A stretch of 64,000 bases of DNA from Providencia sp. (lineage in GTDB: Bacteria > Pseudomonadota > Gammaproteobacteria > Enterobacterales > Enterobacteriaceae): positions 100,173-164,172 of the forward strand of contig NZ_DOEH01000023.1 of assembly GCF_003533305.1 (NCBI RefSeq). The letters are read 5' to 3'. Made by a program: the position numbers and the translations under genes. Numbering within the stretch: the first letter of the stretch is position 1; every line of letters begins with the position of its first letter. Shown here piece by piece: positions 51,606 to 62,064 of this stretch. The notes beneath the pieces were generated by a model. The model was not told where the DNA came from and ran no database searches. It saw only the letters and a list, made by a program, of their open reading frames with translations.

Positions 51606-52547
51606 TCAATTAGCCAGTTGGTGAGTTAATGCCGGGAGGATCTTGAATAAATCTCCGACGATTCCATAATCTGCAAATTGGAAAATAGGCGCGTTTTTGT
51701 CTTTATTAATTGCAACAATGAATTGTGCGCCATTGGCGCCGACCATATGTTGAATCTGACCAGAAATCCCGACAGCAAGATAAAGTTCGGGTTTTAACAT
51801 CAAATTAGAAATTCCAACATAACGCTCATGTTCCATCCATTTTTCGTTTTCGGCGACAGGACGTGAACAGGCAACTTCAGCGCCAATTGCTGTTGCGAGT
51901 GCTTGTGCGATAGCAATGTTTTCTTGGCTACCGATCCCACGCCCTACGCTGACGACTAGGCGAGCTTTATCTAATTCAACTGAGCTGCTTTCTTTTTTCT
52001 GGACATTGGTACGCGCAATTGCGTGTTTTGGTGCCACCCATGATGCCGATTGAGCTGTTCCTGTGCGTGATGCATCACTTTGTGCTGCTTCGAAGGTGCC
52101 TGTCGTTGTGGTGATAACGGAAAAGACTGTTTTTAGCGTTTCTTCACCAAAGGCTAATCCTCCGTACACCATGTGTTTGATTACTGGAGTGCCTGAATCA
52201 ACAGTGACAGAAGCTGCATCATTTGACACCGCAGCTTGCAGTCTTGCACCTAAACGTGCCGCTAAAAGCTTACCGCGACGTGAGTTTGGTAATAAAAGTA
52301 ATCCTGTGTCGCCATGCTGTTTGATGACGCTCACAATGGTATCTGCATAATCTTCAATAATGCGGTCGTCGGGCTTGCCATCTAATTGAAAAACGTGCGT
52401 AGCGCCAAGTTGAAACGCGAGTGTACTTTGCGCTTCATCTAGAGCGAGCACATTCACTTGTTCACCAAGCGTTAGTGCGCCACCCATTAATTCAGCTAAG
52501 CGAGAAGTCATGTCACTGAATACCCAAACGGTCGATAATTTGCTCAT
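51606..52547 (-). CDS. fixB: Electron-transfer flavoprotein alpha-type subunit FixB
   Basis: ETF alpha homologue, 313 aa. The C-terminal FAD domain is clear: [58 protein letters not shown] and [23 protein letters not shown]. With FixA it likely receives electrons for CaiA. It begins 11 bp after the fixA stop. Confidence 0.96.
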   Translation of the reverse strand: MSKLSTVWVFSDMTSRLAELMGGALTLGEQVNVLALDEAQSTLAFQLGATHVFQLDGKPDDRIIEDYADTIVSVIKQHGDTGLLLLPNSRRGKLLAARLGARLQAAVSNDAASVTVDSGTPVIKHMVYGGLAFGEETLKTVFSVITTTTGTFEAAQSDASRTGTAQSASWVAPKHAIARTNVQKKESSSVELDKARLVVSVGRGIGSQENIAIAQALATAIGAEVACSRPVAENEKWMEHERYVGISNLMLKPELYLAVGISGQIQHMVGANGAQFIVAINKDKNAPIFQFADYGIVGDLFKILPALTHQLAN

Positions 52548-52558
52548 AACTCCCCCAA

Positions 52559-53332
52559 TTAATTAATGATTTTTCTTAAATGTTCAGCAAACTGTGCAAT
52601 TTGGTCATCGCCATCACCTTCAATAATGATACGTTGACGTACTTTTTGTTTTGGTGCTGCGATGACTTGTGCTGACAAAGTAGGCACTTCATCTAAGCCA
52701 ATATCTGCAATATTCCAAGCTTGAACCGGCTTTTTCGCTGCGCCAAGAATCGCTTTCATTGAAGGGATTGTAGGGACGTTAATATCCGATGTGACGGCGA
52801 TGATGGCAGGTAAGGTAATTGATAAAGTTTCAATTTCATCTTCGAGTTCACGCTCAACAACAAGCGTGTCTTGAGTGATTGAAATAATTTTTTTAATGCC
52901 GTTAATAGCTGGAATTTGGAGCTCTTCACCCAGTAGCATGCTGACTTGTTGAGCATTAAGATCGGCAGAACCATCGCCGCAAATAATAAGATCGAAGCCA
53001 ATTTTTTTTGCTGCATTACTCAGAGCGACTGCACTTTGATGAGGAAGGGCATGTTCGAATTGGTCATCAATGACCACGACTAATTCATCAGGGCCACGAG
53101 ATAGTACATCTTTACGACCTTTCATATTGGTAAGCGCTTTGCCTCCAATACTTAATGCAATAACTTGGCTATCAGATTGTTGTGCTTTTATTTGATTTGC
53201 AGTTTCTATTGCATTTAAATCATATTGGCTAATCTTAGTCTCAGCACGAGAAAAATCTAAAGAACCATCTGAGCTATTAACAATAATGTCTTGCTCATCG
53301 GGGACAGATTTATAGCATGTAATAATTTTCAT
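52559..53332 (-). CDS. fixA: Electron-transfer flavoprotein beta-type subunit FixA
   Basis: ETF beta homologue, 257 aa; first gene of fixABCX. ETF-beta landmarks include the start [33 protein letters not shown] and [39 protein letters not shown] gives a strong ribosome site. The operon is divergent from caiT across 532 bp, as in E. coli, and is needed for carnitine reduction there. Confidence 0.96.
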   Translation of the reverse strand: MKIITCYKSVPDEQDIIVNSSDGSLDFSRAETKISQYDLNAIETANQIKAQQSDSQVIALSIGGKALTNMKGRKDVLSRGPDELVVVIDDQFEHALPHQSAVALSNAAKKIGFDLIICGDGSADLNAQQVSMLLGEELQIPAINGIKKIISITQDTLVVERELEDEIETLSITLPAIIAVTSDINVPTIPSMKAILGAAKKPVQAWNIADIGLDEVPTLSAQVIAAPKQKVRQRIIIEGDGDDQIAQFAEHLRKIIN

Positions 53333-53423
53333 TACATCTCCTGGAAATATGTTTAATAGATATAGTCTGTGTTTTACTAATATATAATTATCATTAAATT
53401 AATATTTAAAAATAAAACCTAAG

Positions 53424-53435
53424 TCACCAATATTG
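53424..53435 (+). promoter_or_regulatory. CaiF-type operator copy 1 (TCACCAATATTG)
   Basis: TCACCAATATTG is the first of four near-identical 12-mers between fixA and caiT. CaiF is known to activate both divergent operons from this region; the assignment of this motif to CaiF is an inference from repetition and place. Confidence 0.6.
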
Positions 53436-53482
53436 AAAACCTTAAATTAAAGGCGATTTAAGTTTTCATGTTGCTACACTAC

Positions 53483-53494
53483 TCACCAATATTG
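53483..53494 (+). promoter_or_regulatory. CaiF-type operator copy 2
   Basis: Same 12-mer, TCACCAATATTG, as copy 1 and in the same direction, 59 bp further on. Confidence 0.6.
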
Positions 53495-53522
53495 TAAAAA
53501 TCATCCACTTAGCGATGAAATG

Positions 53523-53555
53523 TTCAATATTGGTACACTAATCACCAATACTGAA
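53523..53555. promoter_or_regulatory. CaiF-type inverted operator pair (copies 3 and 4)
   Basis: TTCAATATTGGT (53523-53534) and ACCAATACTGAA (53544-53555) are inverted copies with one mismatch around a 9-bp spacer. They form the only closely spaced dyad among the four sites and probably the strongest one. Confidence 0.6.
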
Positions 53556-53663
53556 TGCTTTAATTAACATTAAAGTCACAATATATTTTATCCATTTGTA
53601 TTTATTGTAGTTTTTGATTTGTTTAAATTAAAAAAACAATAACATTTAATGAACACGAATAAT

Positions 53664-53683
53664 ATTGTGACCTTACTAACAGA
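53664..53683 (+). promoter_or_regulatory. Candidate CRP site for caiTABCDE
   Basis: TGTGACCTTACTAACA matches TGTGA-N6-TCACA at nine of ten key bases. In E. coli the cai and fix operons need CRP and anaerobiosis (FNR). No clear FNR site (TTGAT-N4-ATCAA) was found here. The rest of the 532-bp region is AT-rich and unremarkable. Confidence 0.55.
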
Positions 53684-53864
53684 ATTGTTAATGACTAGCC
53701 GACATGATTTGAATAGTGAATTAATGATTAATTAAGTTGATTTAAATTTAATGATAAATAAATGAGGGTGTGTTGGAATAATATTTATTTAAACACTATT
53801 ACATGAATGTTAAATATTTATTATTTTAAAGGTTATAAATTAAATAATAAATTAGGATCCACCT

Positions 53865-55382
53865 ATGAGCAAAGAAAACAAAAAGGCAGGAATAGAACCT
53901 AAAGTTTTTTTCCCGCCATTAATAATTGTTGGAATATTGTGTTGGTTAACAGTACGTGATTTAGATGCATCGAATGCCGTTATCAACGATGTATTTAGTT
54001 ATGTCACTAATGTGTGGGGATGGGCCTTCGAATGGTACATGGTTATCATGTTCGGAGGTTGGTTCTGGTTAATTTTTGGTCCTTATGCCAAGAAACGTCT
54101 TGGTGATGAAAAACCAGAATTTAGTCGTGCGAGCTGGATTTTTATGATGTTCGCATCTTGTACCTCCGCTGCGGTACTTTTTTGGGGCTCAATTGAAATT
54201 TATTACTATATTTCAACACCGCCATTTGATTTTGAGCCTTATTCAAATCAAGCCAAAGGAATTGGTCTCGCCTATAGCTTATTTCACTGGGGGCCTTTAC
54301 CGTGGGCGACTTATAGCTTCCTTTCAGTTGCTTTTGCCTACTTCTTTTTTGTCCGAAAAATGGATGTTATCAGACCAAGTAGTACGTTAGTGCCACTTGT
54401 GGGCGAAAAACATGCTCATGGCTGGTTCGGTACAATTGTCGATAACTTTTATCTAGTCGCTTTAATTCTCGCAATGGGGACCAGCTTAGGTTTGGCTACA
54501 CCGCTTGTTACTGAGTGTATTCAGTACTTATTTGGTATTCCACATACCTTAGCGCTTGATGCCATTATTATCTTTTGTTGGATAATCCTGAATGCTATCT
54601 GTGTTGCATTTGGTTTACAAAAAGGGGTACGTATTGCCAGTGATGTGCGTAGCTACCTCAGTTTCTTAATGCTTGGATGGGTTGTTATCGTTGGTGGCGC
54701 CAGCTTTATGGTGAACTACTTTACTGAATCTATCGGCACTTTAATGATGTATATGCCACGTATGCTGTTTTATACCGACCCAATCGGTAAAGGCGGCTTC
54801 CCACAAGGTTGGACCGTGTTCTATTGGGCGTGGTGGGTTATCTATGCCATCCAAATGAGTATTTTCCTCGCGCGTATTTCAAAAGGGCGCACCGTACGTG
54901 AGCTGTGTCTAGGAATGGTCGCAGGACTGACCGCAGGAACGTGGTTGCTCTGGACCATCTTAGGCAGTAACACACTGCAACTGATTGATAAAAATCTAAT
55001 TAACATTCCACAACTGATTGAAGAGTTCGGCGTTGCCCGCGCCATCATTGAAACATGGGCTGCCTTACCATTGAGCACTGCAACAATTTGGGGCTTCTTC
55101 ATCCTCTGCTTTATTGCCACTGTAACATTGATAAACGCCTGTTCTTATACGTTAGCCATGTCGACTTGTCGTGCTGTGAAAGATGGCGAAGAGCCACCGC
55201 TATTAATTCGTATCGGTTGGTCGGTCTTAGTTGGTGTTATCGGTATTGTTTTACTGGCTTTAGGGGGATTGAAACCGATTCAAACCGCAATCATTGCCGG
55301 AGGATGCCCACTTTTTTTCGTCAACATCATGGTAACGCTCTCCTTTATTAAAGATGCAAAAGTGCATTGGAAAGACAACTAA
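53865..55382 (+). CDS. caiT: L-carnitine/gamma-butyrobetaine antiporter
   Basis: BCCT-family trimeric antiporter that takes up carnitine or crotonobetaine in exchange for gamma-butyrobetaine without sodium. It is 505 aa with 12 membrane helices. It is very close to the structurally studied Proteus CaiT: the aromatic box residues are in [17 protein letters not shown] (two substrate Trp residues and the sodium-mimicking Met), with [16 protein letters not shown] and [13 protein letters not shown] in earlier helices. First gene of caiTABCDE, 38 bp before caiA. Confidence 0.97.
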   Translation: MSKENKKAGIEPKVFFPPLIIVGILCWLTVRDLDASNAVINDVFSYVTNVWGWAFEWYMVIMFGGWFWLIFGPYAKKRLGDEKPEFSRASWIFMMFASCTSAAVLFWGSIEIYYYISTPPFDFEPYSNQAKGIGLAYSLFHWGPLPWATYSFLSVAFAYFFFVRKMDVIRPSSTLVPLVGEKHAHGWFGTIVDNFYLVALILAMGTSLGLATPLVTECIQYLFGIPHTLALDAIIIFCWIILNAICVAFGLQKGVRIASDVRSYLSFLMLGWVVIVGGASFMVNYFTESIGTLMMYMPRMLFYTDPIGKGGFPQGWTVFYWAWWVIYAIQMSIFLARISKGRTVRELCLGMVAGLTAGTWLLWTILGSNTLQLIDKNLINIPQLIEEFGVARAIIETWAALPLSTATIWGFFILCFIATVTLINACSYTLAMSTCRAVKDGEEPPLLIRIGWSVLVGVIGIVLLALGGLKPIQTAIIAGGCPLFFVNIMVTLSFIKDAKVHWKDN

Positions 55383-55420
55383 TTTACCTATACAGACACA
55401 ACATTTAAGAGGTTATTGAT

Positions 55421-56563
55421 ATGGATTTTAGATTGAATGACGAGCAAGAACTGTTTGTCGCCGGGGTAAGAGAGCTGATGGCCAGTGAAAACTGGGAAGG
55501 TTATTTCGCACAGTGTGATCGTGACAGCAAATACCCTGAACGCTTTGTTAAAGCATTAGCCGATATGGAAATTGATAACCTGCTGATCCCTGAAGAACAC
55601 GGTGGCTTAGATGCAGGGTTTATTACCGTTGCTGCTATCTGGATGGAACTTGGACGCTTAGGTGCGCCAACTTATGTGCTGTATCAATTGCCGGGTGGTT
55701 TTAATACGGTGCTTAGAGAAGGAACTCAAGAGCAAATTGATAAAATTATGGCATTTCGTGGTACAGGTAAACAAATGTGGAACTCTGCGATCACCGAACC
55801 GGGTGCAGGTTCAGACGTAGGTAGTTTGCAAACTAATTATACGCGTCGCGATGGCAAAGTTTACTTAAATGGTAGCAAATGTTTTATCACCAGTAGTGCA
55901 TATACCCCTTATGTGGTGGTGATGAGCCGTGATGCAAGTTCGCCTGACAAACCTATTTTTACCGAATGGTTTGTTGATATGACTAAACCGGGCATCAAAG
56001 TAAACAAGTTAGAAAAACTGGGTTTACGCATGGATAGCTGCTGCGAGATCACGTTTGATAACGTCGAGCTTGAAGAAAAAGACATGTTTGGTCGTGAAGG
56101 TAATGGTTTTAATCGCGTAAAAGAAGAGTTCGACCATGAACGTTTCTTGGTGGCGTTGACCAACTACGGTACGGCGATGTGTGCATTTGAAGATGCGGCG
56201 CGTTATGCAAATCAGCGTGTGCAATTTGGTGAAGCCATTGGTCGTTATCAACTGATTCAAGAAAAATTTGCACATATGGCGATCAAGCTCAATTCAATGC
56301 GCAACATGTTATATGAAACTGCATGGAAGAGTGACAACGGTTTAATCACTTCTGGTGATGCAGCCATGTGTAAATTCTTTTGTGCAAATGCGGCATTTGA
56401 AGTTGTTGACTCTGCAATGCAAGTCCTTGGTGGTGTTGGTATAGCGGGTGAACACCGAATTTCACGCTTCTGGCGTGACTTACGTGTTGACCGTGTCTCT
56501 GGCGGTTCTGATGAAATGCAAATACTGACACTTGGTCGCTCAGTACTGAAACAGTATCGTTAA
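55421..56563 (+). CDS. caiA: Crotonobetainyl-CoA reductase
   Basis: Acyl-CoA-dehydrogenase-fold flavoprotein that reduces crotonobetainyl-CoA to gamma-butyrobetainyl-CoA with electrons from FixABCX. It is 380 aa. Typical blocks are [72 protein letters not shown] at the C-terminal end (in two parts: ACAD signatures). AAGAGG precedes the ATG. It sits between caiT and caiB as in E. coli. Confidence 0.97.
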   Translation: MDFRLNDEQELFVAGVRELMASENWEGYFAQCDRDSKYPERFVKALADMEIDNLLIPEEHGGLDAGFITVAAIWMELGRLGAPTYVLYQLPGGFNTVLREGTQEQIDKIMAFRGTGKQMWNSAITEPGAGSDVGSLQTNYTRRDGKVYLNGSKCFITSSAYTPYVVVMSRDASSPDKPIFTEWFVDMTKPGIKVNKLEKLGLRMDSCCEITFDNVELEEKDMFGREGNGFNRVKEEFDHERFLVALTNYGTAMCAFEDAARYANQRVQFGEAIGRYQLIQEKFAHMAIKLNSMRNMLYETAWKSDNGLITSGDAAMCKFFCANAAFEVVDSAMQVLGGVGIAGEHRISRFWRDLRVDRVSGGSDEMQILTLGRSVLKQYR

Positions 56564-56633
56564 TAGCTGAATTATCGCGGGTTGGCTCAGAGTTGAGTTA
56601 GTGGGTCAACCCAGTTTCGCAGGAGATTTAACC

Positions 56634-57854
56634 ATGACAGAACATTTACCAATGCCACAGTTTGGCCCACTTTCTGGTGTCAGAGTGGTTTTTTCAGGGA
56701 TTGAAATTGCAGGACCCTTTGCGGGACAAATGTTTGCAGAGTGGGGCGCTGAAGTTATTTGGATAGAAAACGTCGCATGGGCAGACACGATTCGCGTACA
56801 GCCTAACTACCCACAATTGTCTCGCCGTAATTTACGTGCACTATCGCTGAATATTTTTAAGGATGAAGGGCGCGATGCATTCTTAAAGCTAATGGAAACT
56901 ACCGATATATTCATTGAGGCAAGTAAGGGTCCTGCCTTTGCCCGACGTGGTATTACCGACGAAGTCCTTTGGCAGCATAATCCAAAATTGGTTATCACTC
57001 ACTTGTCTGGGTTTGGTCAATATGGCGATCCGCAATATACCAACCTTGCAGCCTATAACACTATTGCTCAGGCATTTAGTGGCTACCTCATTCAAAATGG
57101 TGATAAAGACCAGCCAATGCCGGCTTTTCCTTATACCGCTGATTATTTTTCAGGTATGACGGCAACAACCGCAGCATTAGCGGCATTGTATAAAGCGCGT
57201 GAAACAGGAAAAGGTGAAAGTATTGACGTTGCCATGTACGAGGTCATGTTGCGTATGGGGCAATATTTTATGATGGATTATTTCAATGGTGGCGAAGTTT
57301 GCCCAAGAATGACCAAAGGGAAAGATCCGTACTACGCAGGTTGTGGTTTATATAGCTGTAACGATGGTTATATCGTGATGGAAATTGTCGGTATTTCGCA
57401 AATCCAAGAGATTTTTAAAGACATTGGTCTTGCGCATTTATTGGGAACGCCTGAAATACCAGAAGGCACTCAGCTTATTCATCGTGTGGAATGCCCTTAT
57501 GGCCCATTAGTTGAAGAGAAGCTAGACGAATGGTTAGGTGCTCGCTCGATAGATGAAGTGCTAGCAAGGTTATCTGAAATTAACATTGCTAGTGCGAAAG
57601 TTTTGACCATCCCTGAACTTGAAAGTAATCCACAATATATTGCCCGTGAATCCATTACCGAGTGGCAAGCAATGGATGGACGTACCTGTAAAGGTCCTAA
57701 CGTAATGCCTAAATTTAAAAATAATCCAGGGCAGATCTGGCGCGGTATGCCATCACACGGCATGGATACTACCGATATCCTCAAAAATATTGGTTATAAC
57801 GAAAATGATATTAGGGGGCTAGTCGATAAGGGGCTGGCCAAAATTGTTGAGTAA
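56634..57854 (+). CDS. caiB: L-carnitine CoA-transferase
   Basis: Family-III CoA-transferase that moves CoA from gamma-butyrobetainyl-CoA to carnitine or crotonobetaine. The ATG at 56634 is preferred: AGGAGA is seven bases before it and the protein begins [20 protein letters not shown]; the GTG at 56601 adds eleven unrelated residues. It is 406 aa. The catalytic Asp is residue 170 in [10 protein letters not shown] (Asp169 in E. coli). [20 protein letters not shown] binds CoA. Confidence 0.96.
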   Translation: MTEHLPMPQFGPLSGVRVVFSGIEIAGPFAGQMFAEWGAEVIWIENVAWADTIRVQPNYPQLSRRNLRALSLNIFKDEGRDAFLKLMETTDIFIEASKGPAFARRGITDEVLWQHNPKLVITHLSGFGQYGDPQYTNLAAYNTIAQAFSGYLIQNGDKDQPMPAFPYTADYFSGMTATTAALAALYKARETGKGESIDVAMYEVMLRMGQYFMMDYFNGGEVCPRMTKGKDPYYAGCGLYSCNDGYIVMEIVGISQIQEIFKDIGLAHLLGTPEIPEGTQLIHRVECPYGPLVEEKLDEWLGARSIDEVLARLSEINIASAKVLTIPELESNPQYIARESITEWQAMDGRTCKGPNVMPKFKNNPGQIWRGMPSHGMDTTDILKNIGYNENDIRGLVDKGLAKIVE

Positions 57855-57926
57855 TTGAATGAATTATCAGGTCAATAACTTAAATTGGCCTGAAGATTCA
57901 TCAGGGAAATGATGGGATAACAATTG

Positions 57927-59483
57927 ATGGATGTAATCGGTAAACAAAATTTGCGCCAAATGTGGGATGACCTTGCTCAAACCTATAAAAATAAAACTGC
58001 GCTTATCTTTGAATCCTGTGAAGGGAATGTACGCGAGTTAAGTTATTCACAAATGAATCAACATATTAACCGCACTGCAAATCTCTTTTTAGCTCATGGT
58101 ATACAAAAAGGAGACAAAGTTGCTTTGCATTTAGATAATTGCCCGGAATTTTTCTTTTGCTGGTTTGGTCTAGCAAAAATAGGCGCAATTATGGTGCCGG
58201 TGAATGCAAGATTTAGATATGAAGAAAGTGCTTGGATCATGGAAAATTGTCAAGCTCGGATGGTCGTCACTCGTCCTCATTTTGCTGATATTTATCAGCG
58301 TATTTTAGATGACAACAGCACAATACTTGAGCATGTTTTTCTTATTTCTGATACGCCGCTTGAACCACAAGATGGCATATCAGATTTTATGCATGAACTC
58401 GCTAAGCACTCCCCAGAATTAACGCAATTAATTGAAATCGACGTTGGTGATACTGCTGAAATATTATTTACCTCGGGAACGACATCTAAACCTAAAGGTG
58501 TCGTTATCACCCATTATAATTTACGTTTTGCGGGATATTACTCTTCTTGGCAGTGCGCATTACGTTCAGATGATGTGTATTTAACTGTCATGCCTGCTTT
58601 TCATATTGATTGTCAATGTACTGCATCAATGGCAGCTTTTTCAGTTGGTGCCACCTTCGTTTTATTAGAAAAATACAGTGCTCGTCGTTTTTGGCAGCAA
58701 ATAGTCAAATATCGCGCCACAGTGACGGAATGTATTCCTATGATGATGCGAACTTTATTGAGCCAGCCTATTGCTGACAATGAAAGTAATCATCAACTAC
58801 GTGAAGTTTTATTTTATCTCAATCTTAGCGATGAAGAAAAAGACCAGTTCATTGAACGTTTTGGTGTTCGGCTTTTAACGTCTTATGGTATGACCGAAAC
58901 CATTGTGGGCTTGATTGGAGATAGACCTGGCGATAAGCGTCGTTGGCCATCTATTGGCCGTGTAGGTTTTTGTTATCAAGCACAAATTCGCGATAAACAA
59001 AATCAGCCCGTTGCTACGGGGGTCATTGGTGAACTGTGTGTGAAAGGTGAACGAGGAAAAACGTTATTTAAAGCCTATTACAACAATCCCGAAGCAACAG
59101 AAAAAGCTTATGACAGCGATGATTGGCTACATACTGGCGACTTTGCTTATCAAGACGACGACGGTTTTTTTTACTTTGTCGATCGAAGTTGCAACATGAT
59201 TAAACGCGGTGGTGAAAATGTGTCTTGTAGTGAAATTGAAAATATCATTGCATCACATCCGGCTATTGTCGATGTGGCGGTGATTGGTGTCGCAGATGAT
59301 ATTCGTGATGAGGCTATTAAGGCATTTATTGTACTCGAAGAAGGCGCAATTTTGACAGAGGAAGAGTTCTTTGCCTTTTGTGAGAAACAAATGGCGAAAT
59401 TTAAAGTGCCATCATGGGTTGAGGTTCGTCAGGATCTACCACGTAACTGTTCTGGTAAGGTGTTGAAAAGGCATCTGAAATAA
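57927..59483 (+). CDS. caiC: Carnitine/crotonobetaine-CoA ligase
   Basis: ATP-dependent acyl-CoA ligase that primes the pathway by making a betaine-CoA. ATG 57927 matches the E. coli N-terminus ([17 protein letters not shown]); the TTG three bases earlier is also possible. It is 518 aa. Adenylate-forming motifs are [12 protein letters not shown] (A3), [33 protein letters not shown] and the lysine in [14 protein letters not shown]. The ribosome site (GGGA, about nine bases away) is weak compared with its neighbours. Confidence 0.96.
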   Translation: MDVIGKQNLRQMWDDLAQTYKNKTALIFESCEGNVRELSYSQMNQHINRTANLFLAHGIQKGDKVALHLDNCPEFFFCWFGLAKIGAIMVPVNARFRYEESAWIMENCQARMVVTRPHFADIYQRILDDNSTILEHVFLISDTPLEPQDGISDFMHELAKHSPELTQLIEIDVGDTAEILFTSGTTSKPKGVVITHYNLRFAGYYSSWQCALRSDDVYLTVMPAFHIDCQCTASMAAFSVGATFVLLEKYSARRFWQQIVKYRATVTECIPMMMRTLLSQPIADNESNHQLREVLFYLNLSDEEKDQFIERFGVRLLTSYGMTETIVGLIGDRPGDKRRWPSIGRVGFCYQAQIRDKQNQPVATGVIGELCVKGERGKTLFKAYYNNPEATEKAYDSDDWLHTGDFAYQDDDGFFYFVDRSCNMIKRGGENVSCSEIENIIASHPAIVDVAVIGVADDIRDEAIKAFIVLEEGAILTEEEFFAFCEKQMAKFKVPSWVEVRQDLPRNCSGKVLKRHLK

Positions 59484-59566
59484 TTGAGCGAACTGATCAT
59501 TTTACTTTTAATTGTCAGTTTTCAATTTTAACGCACAAGGTATTTTAATAATTAAGGGATTGAACT

Positions 59567-60352
59567 ATGAGCGAATCATTAAAAGTAACACGCAATGGAT
59601 CGGTACTGGAAATTGTTCTCGATAGACCAAAAGCCAATGCGATTGATGCTAAAACTAGCTTCAAAATGGGTGAAGTATTTTTGAATTTTCGTGATGATCC
59701 AACACTGAGAGTGGCGATTATTACAGGGGCAGGGGAGCGATTTTTCTCCGCCGGTTGGGATCTTAAATCTGCAGCTGAGGGCGAAGCCCCTGATGCAGAT
59801 TTTGGCCCCGGTGGTTTCGCAGGGTTAACTGAAATTTTTAATCTGAATAAACCTGTTATTGCCGCGGTAAACGGTTATGCCTTTGGTGGTGGATTTGAGC
59901 TTGCGCTCGCGGCAGATATGATTATTTGTGCGGAAAACGCCAGCTTTGCTTTGCCAGAAGCACAATTAGGTATCGTACCAGATAGTGGCGGTGTCCTGCG
60001 TTTACCTAAAATATTACCCGCGCCAATAGTGAATGAAATGGTGATGACAGGCAGACGTATGGATGCGCAGGAAGCATTACGCTGGGGTATTGCTAACTAT
60101 GTTGTTCCTATCGATGAATTAATGACTAAAGCACGTGAGATAGCTGAACAAATCACCCAGAGTGCGCCATTAGCGGTTGCCGCATTAAAAGAGATTTTCC
60201 GTGCTACAGCGGAGCTATCTGTCGAGGAAGGCTATCAATTGATGCGTAGTGGTACGTTAACAAATTATCCAGATGTTCTTCACTCTGAAGATGCGACCGA
60301 AGGACCTTTAGCATTTGCAGAGAAAAGAGAGCCAAACTGGAAAGGTCGTTAA
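59567..60352 (+). CDS. caiD: Crotonobetainyl-CoA hydratase
   Basis: Enoyl-CoA-hydratase-fold enzyme that interconverts carnitinyl-CoA and crotonobetainyl-CoA. It is 261 aa as in E. coli. The CoA/oxyanion motifs are [15 protein letters not shown] and [20 protein letters not shown], and the catalytic segment is [20 protein letters not shown]. It starts 84 bp after caiC and ends 24 bp before caiE. Confidence 0.96.
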   Translation: MSESLKVTRNGSVLEIVLDRPKANAIDAKTSFKMGEVFLNFRDDPTLRVAIITGAGERFFSAGWDLKSAAEGEAPDADFGPGGFAGLTEIFNLNKPVIAAVNGYAFGGGFELALAADMIICAENASFALPEAQLGIVPDSGGVLRLPKILPAPIVNEMVMTGRRMDAQEALRWGIANYVVPIDELMTKAREIAEQITQSAPLAVAALKEIFRATAELSVEEGYQLMRSGTLTNYPDVLHSEDATEGPLAFAEKREPNWKGR

Positions 60353-60376
60353 ACTTAACGTAATAATAGAGGCATT

Positions 60377-60970
60377 ATGAGCTTTTATGCATTTGAAGGG
60401 GTGATCCCCGTGGTTCATCCAACCGCTTATATCCATCCCTCAGCTGTTATTATTGGGGATGTTATTATTGGCGAAGGTGTATTTGTTGGGCCACATGCCT
60501 CTTTACGTGGCGATTATGGACGCTTAATTATTGAAGCTGGCGCAAATATCCAAGATGGTTGCATTATGCACGGATACAGCAATGTAGAAACAATAGTTCG
60601 TGAATGTGGTCATATTGGTCATGGCGCAATACTGCACGGTTGCATTATTGGTCGTGATACATTAATTGGTATGCACAGTGTGATTATGGATGGTGCAGTT
60701 ATTGGCGATGAAAGTATCGTGGCGGCAATGAGCTTTGTGAAAGCAGGGTTTGTTGGGGAAACAAGGCAGCTTCTTGTGGGCAGTCCCGCTCGCTATCTTC
60801 GCCGAGTCACTGATGATGAAATGTATTGGAAGCGTTTAAACACCAAAGAATATCAAGATTTAGCGGGGCGATACCATTTAGGATTACAAGAAACAATGCC
60901 ATTAACTGAGATCGAGGCAAACCGTCCTTTGCTATTCGGCACAACAGATGTCAAACCGAAAGGGCAGTAA
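60377..60970 (+). CDS. caiE: Carnitine operon protein CaiE (left-handed beta-helix)
   Basis: Hexapeptide-repeat protein of the gamma-carbonic-anhydrase-like family, 197 aa. Repeats of the type [IV]-G-x-x-x-x run from [20 protein letters not shown] to [15 protein letters not shown], with metal-ligand His residues in [16 protein letters not shown] and GMHSV. It has been proposed to help make the cofactor or stimulate CaiB/CaiD; its true role is not settled. Last gene of the operon, facing caiF. Confidence 0.94.
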   Translation: MSFYAFEGVIPVVHPTAYIHPSAVIIGDVIIGEGVFVGPHASLRGDYGRLIIEAGANIQDGCIMHGYSNVETIVRECGHIGHGAILHGCIIGRDTLIGMHSVIMDGAVIGDESIVAAMSFVKAGFVGETRQLLVGSPARYLRRVTDDEMYWKRLNTKEYQDLAGRYHLGLQETMPLTEIEANRPLLFGTTDVKPKGQ

Positions 60971-60997
60971 ATAAATAAGTTCTACGTGATTAGATAA

Positions 60998-61040
60998 TGT
61001 AAAACGCAGTTATAAAAATTCAATAAACCTGCGTTTTACA
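60998..61040. terminator. Stem-loop between converging caiE and caiF
   Basis: Perfect 12-bp arms TGTAAAACGCAG and CTGCGTTTTACA with a 19-base loop. Neither side has a good T-run, so it may be a 3'-end hairpin or a weak bidirectional terminator. Confidence 0.5.
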
Positions 61041-61049
61041 GGATCAATA

Positions 61050-61451
61050 TTAAATCGCTTCACGGCGCTGTGCTTTTGACAGCATCCACTGCCATTTTTG
61101 TTCTCTATTAAGCTCAGTAGGCGGAACCGCTGCCATTTTAGCAGGAGAGCTAAGCGTTACTTTTTCAGATTGATAGCCTCTAAGACGAGAATAGAGTTGG
61201 TTATCAATACCTTTGACTTTAATCAGCCTTTGGCACTGACATCCTCTACCTGCAAGTTTATTTGGTATCATTTTAATTTCACATTGGATCTCAGTCACAT
61301 CTGAAAGAATATAAGAGATAATATTGACCGCATTAGGATGCGGAATATCAAAATTATTTGATATTTCTCGGGCTGTTGTCCAACGGTCTTGCTTTAAGAT
61401 CCAACTTGCAATAGATAAATACAAGGGTTCATTAATATATTGTCCACACAT
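61050..61451 (-). CDS. caiF: Transcriptional activator of the carnitine operons, CaiF
   Basis: Activator of caiTABCDE and fixABCX in response to carnitine under anaerobiosis. ATG 61451 has TTTTGGAG five bases upstream, giving MCGQYINEPLYLSIASWIL and 133 aa (E. coli 131). REISNNFDIPHPNAVNIISYIL is the helix-turn-helix part, the Cys-containing KMIPNKLAGRGCQCQRLIKV block is fully conserved, and PPTELNREQKWQWMLSKAQRR closes the protein. It converges on caiE. Its operators are probably the four repeated sites in front of caiT and fixA. Confidence 0.95.
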   Translation of the reverse strand: MCGQYINEPLYLSIASWILKQDRWTTAREISNNFDIPHPNAVNIISYILSDVTEIQCEIKMIPNKLAGRGCQCQRLIKVKGIDNQLYSRLRGYQSEKVTLSSPAKMAAVPPTELNREQKWQWMLSKAQRREAI

Positions 61452-62064
61452 AAGCACTCCAAAATCTAATAATTAAATTCTTCTAATAAAGAGAAACTAT
61501 ATGCTAATTTTAGTTTGACTGGTGAATAACTGTTATTAAGTTATTAAATAAGAATATAAATATATCGATTAATTAATTTCGGGTTAAATTTGTTAAATTA
61601 ACACGGTTAATATTATCACTTTTATAAATTTGCTTTCTTATGTCTAAGCCGCTGCATACATAAGGTAAGCATTCCCAGACTACGGGCGTTTAATGAGATT
61701 AATTCAATATTTAAATTATCATGAAACACCGTGATACACTTCATACTAATAGATTTTAAAATAATTTGCATGCCTTTATTTGTAATATTTACATTTAAAT
61801 CAGATGTTCTTGTTTTAATAAAAAGTAAAAATAATTATTTTACTTATAAATAAATTTTAATTATGTTTTTTTATTAGATTGAATGATATTGAGATACGTT
61901 TAAAATGTAAATAAAAAGGATTTAAAGTTATTTATATTTAAATGGTAATATAAATGAATACTATTACTCACAAGCGGTGTGAAGCTGTTCTTCGGTGTGG
62001 TTTGCTTTTTATGCAATAAAATAGAAGTAGGCACTGCGTATTGCAATGCCTAATGAACTAAAGA
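61452..62064. other. Upstream region of caiF, to the end of dxs
   Basis: 613 AT-rich bases with no ORF of note. It must hold the caiF promoter. A weak CRP-like match (GTGATACACTTCATA near 61731) lies too far from caiF to be convincing. The dxs terminator is at the right end. Confidence 0.5.
62028..62052 (-). terminator. Probable terminator after dxs
   Basis: TAGGCACTGC / GCAATGCCTA (one mismatch) with a five-base loop; on the minus strand CTTCTATTTTATT follows. It lies 12 bases past the dxs stop. Confidence 0.55.

Noticed and set aside
61730..61745. CRP-like sequence CGTGATACACTTCATA upstream of caiF.
   Set aside because: It matches only eight of ten key bases and is about 280 bp from the caiF start, much further than in the E. 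coli caiF promoter.
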